A DNA stretch of 13,086 nt from Granulosicoccaceae bacterium (GTDB lineage Bacteria; Pseudomonadota; Gammaproteobacteria; Granulosicoccales; Granulosicoccaceae). Below, piece after piece: positions 7,109 through 13,086 of this stretch. Where the stretch lies: NCBI GenBank assembly GCA_023301405.1, contig JALZUX010000024.1:1-13086 (forward strand), read 5' to 3'. The position numbers and the translations under genes are program-made. Within the stretch, counting starts at the first letter, position 1, and each line of letters opens with the position of its first letter. The notes under the pieces are model-generated. The model was not told the origin of the DNA. It was given only the letters and a program-made list of their open reading frames with translations, and did not search any database.

Positions 7109-10100
7109 ATGAAAGATTTACTGTTTAACTACAAGCAGCAAACACCTAACGAAGATTTCGATCGTATTAGAATCGGTCTGACATCACCTGAGATGATCCG
7201 GTCATGGTCTTACGGTGAGGTGAAGAAACCAGAGACGATCAACTACCGTACTTTTAAGCCAGAGCGTGACGGATTGTTCTGTGCCAAGATATTCGGACCA
7301 GTGAAGGATTACGAATGCCTGTGTGGTAAGTACAAGCGACTTAAGCACCGTGGTGTGGTTTGTGAAAAGTGTGGTGTTGAAGTCACGCTGACTCGAGTGC
7401 GTCGTGAGCGCATGGGTCATATTGAACTGGCTAGTCCGGTAGCACATATCTGGTTTTTGAAATCACTACCTTCACGTATAGGTTTATTGCTTGATATGAC
7501 ACTGCGTGAAATTGAACGTGTGTTGTACTTTGAAGCCTATGTTGTGATTGATGAAGGCATGACCACGCTTGAGCGTGGTCAGTTACTCAGCGATGAGCAA
7601 TACCTGGAAGCAATCGAAGAGCATGGTGACGAATTTGACGCACGAATGGGTGCCGAAGCGGTTCATGATCTCCTGAAAGATATCGAGCTTGAATCAGAAT
7701 CACGCAAGTTGCGTGAAGAAATCGACGCGACTAAATCTGAAACCAAACTCAAGCGTTTGATTAAGCGTCTGAAGCTAGTTGACTCATTTATTGAATCTGG
7801 CAACAAGCCACAGTGGATGGTGATGTCGGTACTGCCTGTGTTACCACCTGACTTGCGTCCGCTGGTTCCTTTGGATGGTGGTCGGTTTGCAACTTCTGAT
7901 CTGAATGATTTATATCGTCGTGTTATTAACCGTAATAACCGTTTGCGTCGCCTGCTTGAGCTAAATGCTCCTGACATCATCGTGCGTAACGAAAAACGTA
8001 TGCTGCAAGAATCAGTAGATGCGTTGCTTGATAACGGTCGTCGTGGCCGCGCCATCACCGGTAGTAACAAGCGCCCTCTGAAATCGCTTGCTGACATGAT
8101 TAAAGGTAAGCAGGGCCGGTTCAGACAGAATCTGTTAGGAAAACGTGTTGATTATTCAGGGCGATCAGTAATCGTTTGTGGTCCAACGCTGAAATTGCAC
8201 CAAACAGGCTTGCCAAAGAAAATGGCGCTTGAGTTATTCAAGCCCTTTATATTCAGCAAGCTTCAATTGCGCGGTATGGCGACGACCATCAAAGCAGCCA
8301 AGAAGATGGTCGAGCGCGAAGGTCCGGAGGTTTGGGACATTCTAGAAGAGGTTATTCGTGAGCACCCTGTGTTGCTTAACCGTGCACCGACACTCCACCG
8401 TTTGGGTATTCAGGCGTTTGAGCCAGTGCTGATTGAAGGCAAAGCTATACAGTTGCACCCGTTGGTTTGTGCGGCGTTCAACGCTGACTTTGACGGTGAT
8501 CAGATGGCGGTACACGTGCCATTATCAATTGAAGCACAGCTTGAATCACGTGCATTGATGATGTCGACAAACAACATTCTTTCGCCTGCGAACGGTGAGC
8601 CGATCATTGTTCCTTCTCAGGATATCGTATTGGGCTTGTACTACATTTCCCGGGAAGATGTATGTGCAAAGGGTCAAGGCATGACGTTCAGCTCTGTTGA
8701 TGAGGTAGAGCGAGCGTTGTTGAACAACCTGGTCGGCATTGGTGCGAAGATCATCTGCCGCGTACGGGATATGCTAGAGGGCGAAGATGGAGAGTTAACG
8801 CCTTATGTAAGGCGTGTTGAAACAACCGTTGGCCGCGCTATTTTGTCTGAAATCCTGCCGGTTGGATTGGCCTTTGGTCTGGTTAATTGCAACTTAACCA
8901 AGAAAAATATCTCGCGTTTGATTAACGCCTGTTACCGAAACGTAGGCCTCAAAGATACCGTCATATTTGTAGATCAATTGATGTACACCGGTTTTCGCTT
9001 TGCAACCCGTGCCGGTGTATCGATCGGCATTGAAGACATGGTTATCCCGAAAGACAAAAATGACATCATTGGTGGCGCAGAGGCCGAGGTGAGAGAGATC
9101 GAGCAGCAGTACTCATCGGGTCTGGTGACTCAAGGTGAGCGCTACAACAAGGTGGTCGATATCTGGTCGAAGGCTAATGATCAGGTGGCCGGCTCGATGT
9201 TGACAAAGCTGGGCAAAGACATCGTTGTTGACACTGAAGGCAAAGAGCAAGAGCAGTCATCGTTCAATTCGATTTACATGATGTCTGATTCAGGTGCGCG
9301 AGGTTCAGCAGCACAAATTAGACAACTGGCTGGAATGCGTGGTCTGATGGCAAAGCCGGATGGCTCGATCATCGAAACGCCCATTACGGCAAACTTCCGT
9401 GAAGGGCTAAATGTACTTCAGTATTTTATATCGACACACGGTGCTCGTAAGGGTCTTGCTGATACGGCTCTGAAAACGGCTAACTCTGGATACCTGACGC
9501 GACGCTTAGTTGATGTAGCACAGGATCTGGTGGTTACTGAATATGACTGTGGTACTGAGGTTGGTATCACCATGACGCCTGTGATCGAAGGTGGAGACGT
9601 TGTCGAGCCTCTGAGTGAACGAGTTCTTGGACGAGTTACTGCGTTACCTGTGTTTAAGACCGGTTCGAAAGATGTCGTTGTCGAAGCTGGCGTGCTGCTT
9701 GATGAAAAACTGGTTGACCTGCTAGAAGAAAGTGGCGTTGACGAAATTCTTGTGAGATCTGCTATCGCTTGTGAAACCAGCTTTGGTGTTTGTTCAAAAT
9801 GCTATGGGCGTGACCTTGCTCGCGGGCATATGATCAATAACGGTGAGGCTGTCGGTGTAATGGCGGCGCAATCAATTGGTGAACCGGGCACTCAGCTGAC
9901 AATGCGCACATTCCACATTGGTGGAGCGGCGAGTCGAGCTGCGGCTGCGAGTTCTGTAGAGGTAAAGGCAGCAGGAACGATCAGGTTGCATAACTTGAAG
10001 CACGTGGTTAACGCGAAGGGCGAGCTTATCGTTGTTTCTCGTTCTGGTGAAATCGGCCTGGTTGACGAAGGCGGGCGTGAGAGAGAACGCTATAAAGTGC

Positions 10101-11341
10101 CTTATGGTGCAGCGATTATCACTGAAGAAGGCGCTGCGGTTGCTGCAGGCGCGACCATCGCTCTATGGGATCCGCACATGCACCCAATCATTACGGAAGT
10201 GGCTGGTATCGCCAGATTCTCTGATTTCGTAGATGGAGTGACGGTAAACACTGAAACAGACGAGCTGACAGGTGTTTCTTCAATCGTTATTACCGATCCT
10301 AATCAGCGTTCTCTCGGCAAAGATAAAGATCTGCGACCGATGGTTCAGTTGGTTGATAAGGAAGGCGAAGAGCTGTGCTATGCCGGTAGTACCATTCCGG
10401 CTAACTATTTGCTGCCAGCTGGTGCCACTGTTAGCTTGACCGATGAAGCCGAGATCGCGGTTGGTGATGTTATCGCTAGAATCCCTCAAGAGTCGACCAA
10501 GAATCGTGATATCACGGGTGGTTTGCCACGAGTAGCTGATTTATTTGAAGCGCGTAAGCCAAAAGAGCCGGCGATCCTTGCTGAGCGCACGGGCACCGTG
10601 AGTTTCGGTAAAGAGACCAAAGGTAAGCAGCGCTTGGTGATAACAGGTCCTCATGAGGAGCGTCACGAAGAGTTAATACCGAAGTGGCGCCATATCAACG
10701 TGTTCGAGGGTGAACAGGTTGAAATTGGTGAAATGATCGCCGATGGAGAGCCTAATCCGCAGGACATTCTTCGTCTGAAGGGTATAGAGGCACTGGCGGC
10801 GTACCTGGTAAAAGAGATTCAGGACGTTTATCGCCTTCAGGGTGTGAAGATTAACGATAAGCACATTGAGGTCATTGTGCGTCAAATGCTTCGTAAGGTT
10901 GATATCACTGAGGCTGGTGATTCAAACTTTCTGGCTGGCGAGCAGATTGAGTTTGCAGAAGCTAAAGAAGTGAATCGGGAGTTAGTGGAAGAAGGCAAGG
11001 AGCCAGTAAAATACGAAAATATTTTGCTTGGTATTACCAAGGCCTCTTTGGTCACTGAATCATTCATTTCTGCAGCTTCTTTTCAGGAGACCACACGAGT
11101 ATTGACTGAGGCGGCTGTTCGTGGCTCAGGTGATGATCTACGTGGTTTGAAAGAGAACGTGGTTGTAGGGCGCCTAATACCAGCTGGTACCGGATTGCAC
11201 TATCACTTAGAGCGTAAGCAAGGTCGTAGTCAAAAGTCTCTTGATGAGTCTCTGGCAGCGGCGATGAGCGCGACCGAGACCGCAAATATCGCAGAATCTC
11301 CGTCGGATGGAGAGCCTGTGGGAGAAACGGTGTTGCAGTAA
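7109..11341 (+). CDS. rpoC: DNA-directed RNA polymerase subunit beta'
   Basis: 1410 residues, against 1407 in E. coli, with which key numbering agrees exactly. The first zinc site uses Cys70, Cys72, Cys85 and Cys88 ([17 protein letters not shown]). The catalytic loop NADFDGD has magnesium ligands Asp460, Asp462 and Asp464. The second zinc site uses Cys814, Cys888, Cys895 and Cys898. The trigger loop [16 protein letters not shown] has its conserved histidine at 936. GGAG (7100-7103) lies five bases before the ATG. The C-terminal tail after about residue 1370 ([17 protein letters not shown] onwards) is acidic and variable, as is usual. With beta, alpha and omega it forms core polymerase. The gene ends at TAA, four bases before a candidate promoter for the next operon. 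Confidence 0.99.
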   Translation: MKDLLFNYKQQTPNEDFDRIRIGLTSPEMIRSWSYGEVKKPETINYRTFKPERDGLFCAKIFGPVKDYECLCGKYKRLKHRGVVCEKCGVEVTLTRVRRERMGHIELASPVAHIWFLKSLPSRIGLLLDMTLREIERVLYFEAYVVIDEGMTTLERGQLLSDEQYLEAIEEHGDEFDARMGAEAVHDLLKDIELESESRKLREEIDATKSETKLKRLIKRLKLVDSFIESGNKPQWMVMSVLPVLPPDLRPLVPLDGGRFATSDLNDLYRRVINRNNRLRRLLELNAPDIIVRNEKRMLQESVDALLDNGRRGRAITGSNKRPLKSLADMIKGKQGRFRQNLLGKRVDYSGRSVIVCGPTLKLHQTGLPKKMALELFKPFIFSKLQLRGMATTIKAAKKMVEREGPEVWDILEEVIREHPVLLNRAPTLHRLGIQAFEPVLIEGKAIQLHPLVCAAFNADFDGDQMAVHVPLSIEAQLESRALMMSTNNILSPANGEPIIVPSQDIVLGLYYISREDVCAKGQGMTFSSVDEVERALLNNLVGIGAKIICRVRDMLEGEDGELTPYVRRVETTVGRAILSEILPVGLAFGLVNCNLTKKNISRLINACYRNVGLKDTVIFVDQLMYTGFRFATRAGVSIGIEDMVIPKDKNDIIGGAEAEVREIEQQYSSGLVTQGERYNKVVDIWSKANDQVAGSMLTKLGKDIVVDTEGKEQEQSSFNSIYMMSDSGARGSAAQIRQLAGMRGLMAKPDGSIIETPITANFREGLNVLQYFISTHGARKGLADTALKTANSGYLTRRLVDVAQDLVVTEYDCGTEVGITMTPVIEGGDVVEPLSERVLGRVTALPVFKTGSKDVVVEAGVLLDEKLVDLLEESGVDEILVRSAIACETSFGVCSKCYGRDLARGHMINNGEAVGVMAAQSIGEPGTQLTMRTFHIGGAASRAAAASSVEVKAAGTIRLHNLKHVVNAKGELIVVSRSGEIGLVDEGGRERERYKVPYGAAIITEEGAAVAAGATIALWDPHMHPIITEVAGIARFSDFVDGVTVNTETDELTGVSSIVITDPNQRSLGKDKDLRPMVQLVDKEGEELCYAGSTIPANYLLPAGATVSLTDEAEIAVGDVIARIPQESTKNRDITGGLPRVADLFEARKPKEPAILAERTGTVSFGKETKGKQRLVITGPHEERHEELIPKWRHINVFEGEQVEIGEMIADGEPNPQDILRLKGIEALAAYLVKEIQDVYRLQGVKINDKHIEVIVRQMLRKVDITEAGDSNFLAGEQIEFAEAKEVNRELVEEGKEPVKYENILLGITKASLVTESFISAASFQETTRVLTEAAVRGSGDDLRGLKENVVVGRLIPAGTGLHYHLERKQGRSQKSLDESLAAAMSATETANIAESPSDGEPVGETVLQ

Positions 11342-11344
11342 CGG

Positions 11345-11374
11345 TTGACTTTTGACAGACGCGCCAATTACACT
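11345..11374 (+). promoter_or_regulatory. Candidate sigma-70 promoter for the rpsL-rpsG-fusA genes
   Basis: TTGACT (11345-11350) matches the -35 consensus at five of six bases. TACACT (11369-11374) matches the -10 consensus at four of six, with an 18-base spacer. Transcription would start near 11381. The bases after the -10 are GC-rich (TTGGCGGC), as in ribosomal promoters under stringent control. The predicted 5' leader is about 158 bases long. A second TTGACA (11352-11357) has no suitable -10. The -10 lies within the inverted repeat CGCCAA (11362-11367) / TTGGCG (11374-11379), almost entirely in its loop. This is a motif match only. Confidence 0.5.
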
Positions 11375-11390
11375 TGGCGGCTGGTTTGTG

Positions 11391-11422
11391 CTGGAGTGAA
11401 TTGCAACCGCTTTTCACTCCAG
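11391..11422 (+). other. Perfect 10-bp hairpin in the rpsL leader
   Basis: CTGGAGTGAA (11391-11400) pairs perfectly with TTCACTCCAG (11413-11422) around a 12-base loop, ttgcaaccgctt. This is the longest perfect stem in the window's intergenic DNA. The downstream bases TCGTCTGTACTGG have no T run, so it is not a standard intrinsic terminator in either direction. It would form about ten bases into the transcript from the candidate promoter. Possible roles are a 5' stabilising structure, a protein-binding leader or an RNase III site in rpoC readthrough RNA. Confidence 0.5.
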
Positions 11423-11496
11423 TCGTCTGTACTGGAAACAACCCTTTCTGCTTATTCATTTAACAGGCAAAACCGTACCGGCTTTACAAGGGCGGG

Positions 11497-11516
11497 GTGA
11501 TGGTCTTCGGGATCAC
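11497..11516 (+). other. Hairpin with TTCG tetraloop just before the rpsL ribosome binding site
   Basis: GTGAT (11497-11501) pairs with ATCAC (11512-11516). After a two-base GG bulge, TC (11504-11505) pairs with GG (11510-11511), one pair being G-T, closing a C(TTCG)G tetraloop, which is exceptionally stable in RNA. It ends 13 bases before the rpsL AGGA (11530-11533). Together with the 10-bp stem upstream it makes this leader strongly structured. The function is unknown; a regulatory leader for the S12 operon is one possibility. Confidence 0.4.
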
Positions 11517-11538
11517 GCTCGGTTCAAACAGGAATACA

Positions 11539-11913
11539 ATGGTAACGATAAATCAGCTCGTCAGGAAACCTAGAAAACGCAAGGCGGAGAAATCCAATGT
11601 GCCGGCTCTTGAGGCATGTCCGCAGAAACGTGGCGTTTGTACACGCGTCTACACCACTACACCTAAGAAGCCGAATTCGGCTATGCGGAAGGTAGCTCGT
11701 GTTCGTTTAACTAACGGATTCGAAGTGACGTCCTACATTGGTGGTGAGGGGCACAATCTCCAAGAACACTCGGTTGTGTTGATTCGCGGTGGTCGTGTTA
11801 AGGATTTGCCTGGTGTTCGATACCATACGGTTCGTGGTTCACTGGATACCCAGGGTGTTGAAAGTCGTCGTCAGGGCCGTTCTAAGTACGGCGCCAAGCG
11901 CCCGAAAGGCTAG
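11539..11913 (+). CDS. rpsL: 30S ribosomal protein S12
   Basis: 124 residues, the same as E. coli. S12 lies at the decoding centre and monitors codon-anticodon pairing. The frame is open back to a GTG at 11497, but the ATG at 11539 is the start. It gives [14 protein letters not shown], the family N-terminus, and AGGA (11530-11533) lies five bases upstream. The conserved core runs [22 protein letters not shown] to [16 protein letters not shown]. The streptomycin-site lysines Lys43 and Lys88 (counting Met1; 42 and 87 without it) are both unchanged. Asp89 is the residue that RimO methylthiolates in E. coli. It is the first gene of the str operon and is followed 19 bases later by rpsG. Confidence 0.99.
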   Translation: MVTINQLVRKPRKRKAEKSNVPALEACPQKRGVCTRVYTTTPKKPNSAMRKVARVRLTNGFEVTSYIGGEGHNLQEHSVVLIRGGRVKDLPGVRYHTVRGSLDTQGVESRRQGRSKYGAKRPKG

Positions 11914-11932
11914 AGAAAAGGTAATATAGAGA

Positions 11933-12403
11933 ATGTCTAGACGTAGCGAAGCACCGAAGCGGGATATACTCCCTGATCCGAAGTACAAAAGCATTCAGTT
12001 GACGAAATTCGTCAACATGCTCATGTACCACGGAAAAAAATCGGTTGCTGAAAAAATAATGTATGGCGCGCTTGACGTCATGGAAGAAAAGAAAGGCGGT
12101 GAAGTGCTTGAGCTTCTGGAGCTTGCACTTGAAAACGTCAGTCCAGCCGTGGAAGTGAAATCCCGTCGTGTTGGTGGTGCTACTTATCAGGTGCCTGTGG
12201 AGGTGCGTCCAGTTCGACGAACTGGTTTGGCAATGCGTTGGATCATCGAAGCAGCTCGAAAGCGTGGTGAGAAATCCATGACGCTGAAGCTTGCCGGTGA
12301 GCTCCTTGATGCAACTGAGAAGCGCGGATCAGCTTGTAAAAAGCGCGATGATACGCATCGTATGGCAGAAGCGAACAAGGCATTTGCTCACTACCGCTGG
12401 TAG
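11933..12403 (+). CDS. rpsG: 30S ribosomal protein S7
   Basis: 156 residues, matching the common bacterial length (E. coli K-12 has an extended form). S7 nucleates assembly of the 30S head by binding 16S rRNA and lies at the E-site mRNA exit. Typical segments are [44 protein letters not shown] and the C-terminal [15 protein letters not shown]. The ribosome binding site is weak: AAAGG (11917-11921) lies 11 bases before the ATG, so translation probably depends on coupling to rpsL. The gap to rpsL is only 19 bases, whereas E. coli has about 100 bases there folded into an S7 repressor site. The TAG stop is in the same frame as fusA. Confidence 0.99.
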   Translation: MSRRSEAPKRDILPDPKYKSIQLTKFVNMLMYHGKKSVAEKIMYGALDVMEEKKGGEVLELLELALENVSPAVEVKSRRVGGATYQVPVEVRPVRRTGLAMRWIIEAARKRGEKSMTLKLAGELLDATEKRGSACKKRDDTHRMAEANKAFAHYRW

Positions 12404-12439
12404 TGGCTGAAAGCCTGGACACTATGGCAGTATCACGTG
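12404..12439 (+). promoter_or_regulatory. rpsG-fusA junction with GTG start and no clear Shine-Dalgarno
   Basis: Thirty-three bases separate the rpsG TAG from the fusA GTG at 12437. No AGGA/GGAG-like sequence lies at normal distance; the nearest purine-rich bits are TGGAC (12416-12420) and TGGCAG (12425-12430). The fusA frame is open back to the rpsG stop, and GTG is the only ATG/GTG/TTG codon in it. An out-of-frame ATG at 12424 opens a 26-codon frame ending at TAA 12502-12504, overlapping the fusA start. Initiation of fusA may rely on ribosomes terminating at rpsG. Confidence 0.5.
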
Positions 12440-13086
12440 GCACGTACGACTCCAATCGAGCGATATCGCAATGTCGGTATAATGGCTCACATCGATGCTG
12501 GTAAAACAACGACCACTGAGCGAATACTGTTTTATACAGGAGTGTCCCATAAGATAGGGGAAGTCCATGATGGCGCAGCCACCATGGATTGGATGGAACA
12601 AGAGCAGGAGCGCGGTATTACTATCACGTCTGCCGCTACGACGTGCTTTTGGAGTGGTATGGACGATTCCCTCGGCAAGCATCGTATCAACATAATTGAT
12701 ACGCCGGGGCACGTAGATTTTACCATTGAAGTCGAGCGTTCGTTGCGGGTGCTTGACAGTGCGGTTGCCGTTTTCTGTGCCGTGGGTGGCGTTGAGCCAC
12801 AATCCGAAACGGTATGGCGGCAGGCTAATAAGTACAATGTGCCTCGGATGGCATTCGTCAACAAGATGGATCGGGCTGGCGCAGATTTTTTTCGAGTCGT
12901 TGATCAAATAGGTACCCGACTAGGCGGTAACCCTGTGGTACTTCAATACCCTATTGGTGCTGAGGAAGACTTCGAGGGTGTGGTTGATCTGATTAAGATG
13001 AAGGCGATCTTCTGGGATAGCGCGTCGAAAGGGATTAAGTTTGAAGAGCGTGAGATTGACGCAACAATACTTGATGAGTGCCAGAA
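12437..13086 (+). CDS. fusA: Elongation factor G, N-terminal part (3' end outside window)
   Basis: The window holds 216 codons of a protein of about 700 residues; the frame is open to the window edge. EF-G is the GTPase that drives translocation and, with ribosome recycling factor, splits ribosomes. The G domain motifs are visible: P-loop AHIDAGKT (17-24), switch I ending [11 protein letters not shown], switch II DTPGH (88-92, catalytic His92) and the guanine-specificity motif NKMD (142-145). The end of the visible part, [19 protein letters not shown], belongs to the G' insert. The start is the GTG at 12437, giving (M)[19 protein letters not shown], which aligns with the E. coli start. The next in-frame ATG, at 12482, would cut off the residues just before the P-loop. 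It is the third gene of the str operon; tuf often follows. Confidence 0.98.
   Translation, partial: MARTTPIERYRNVGIMAHIDAGKTTTTERILFYTGVSHKIGEVHDGAATMDWMEQEQERGITITSAATTCFWSGMDDSLGKHRINIIDTPGHVDFTIEVERSLRVLDSAVAVFCAVGGVEPQSETVWRQANKYNVPRMAFVNKMDRAGADFFRVVDQIGTRLGGNPVVLQYPIGAEEDFEGVVDLIKMKAIFWDSASKGIKFEEREIDATILDECQ

Noticed and set aside
7663..8097. Minus-strand open frame inside rpoC
   Set aside because: It is a composition shadow of rpoC, serine/arginine-rich with no family resemblance.
11352..11380. Second promoter using TTGACA at 11352
   Set aside because: With a 17-base spacer the -10 would be TGGCGG, which does not match. The TTGACT at 11345 pairs better with TACACT.
11362..11422. Intrinsic terminator for rpoC
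   Set aside because: Both inverted repeats lack a following T run on either strand. Termination here, if any, would need Rho or another factor.
11497..11538. N-terminal extension of S12 starting at GTG 11497
   Set aside because: The 14 extra residues ([14 protein letters not shown]) do not resemble S12. The ATG at 11539 has a good AGGA site and gives the exact family length, and the upstream bases form a stable hairpin.
12422..12907. Minus-strand open frame opposite the fusA start
   Set aside because: It is antisense to the conserved EF-G GTPase domain and has no recognisable domain or ribosome binding site.
1..13086. Mobile elements, CRISPR arrays, tRNA or rRNA genes, frameshifted genes
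   Set aside because: No spaced direct repeats, transposase-like frames, terminal repeats or tRNA-like folds were seen. All ten genes have intact frames, and the DNA between them is short.

Overview
This window is a stretch of the core ribosomal protein and RNA polymerase locus of a bacterium, almost certainly a gammaproteobacterium. Every gene is on the + strand, in the order nusG (5' end cut off), rplK, rplA, rplJ, rplL, rpoB, rpoC, rpsL, rpsG, fusA (3' end cut off). The products resemble the Escherichia coli proteins closely enough that RpoC metal and zinc ligands fall at identical residue numbers. The direct rpoC-rpsL junction differs from E. coli, where these operons lie far apart. It is the arrangement found in Pseudomonas and many other non-enteric proteobacteria. 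Base composition looks moderate by eye. The sequence alone does not let me name a genus.

Layout: 1-411 is the end of nusG (transcription elongation factor). 412-478 is a short leader with a probable L1-binding hairpin. 479-1605 holds rplK and rplA (L11 and L1). 1606-1829 is a highly structured untranslated region containing a probable L10 autoregulatory leader. 1830-2811 holds rplJ and rplL (the L10/L12 stalk). 2812-2972 contains an intrinsic terminator-like attenuator and two further hairpins. 2973-7058 and 7109-11341 are rpoB and rpoC, both full length. 11342-11538 carries a candidate promoter and three inverted repeats ahead of the str genes. 11539-12403 holds rpsL and rpsG (S12 and S7), and 12437 to the end is the first third of fusA (EF-G), starting at GTG.

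The genes work together in transcription and translation. NusG and the beta/beta' subunits belong to the transcription machinery. L11, L1 and the L10/L12 stalk form the parts of the 50S subunit that recruit and activate translational GTPases such as EF-G. S12 and S7 lie in the 30S decoding centre and head. Expression appears to be balanced by RNA structures between genes: an L1 site before rplK, an L10 site before rplJ, an attenuator before rpoB, and an uncharacterised structured leader before rpsL.

I found no mobile element, CRISPR array, tRNA, rRNA, broken gene or sign of horizontal transfer. I also see no sign of a new multi-gene system. The points worth a second look are regulatory: the folding of the rplJ leader, the promoter/hairpin region before rpsL, the absence of room for an E. 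coli-type S7 site between rpsL and rpsG, and the poorly defined start of fusA.
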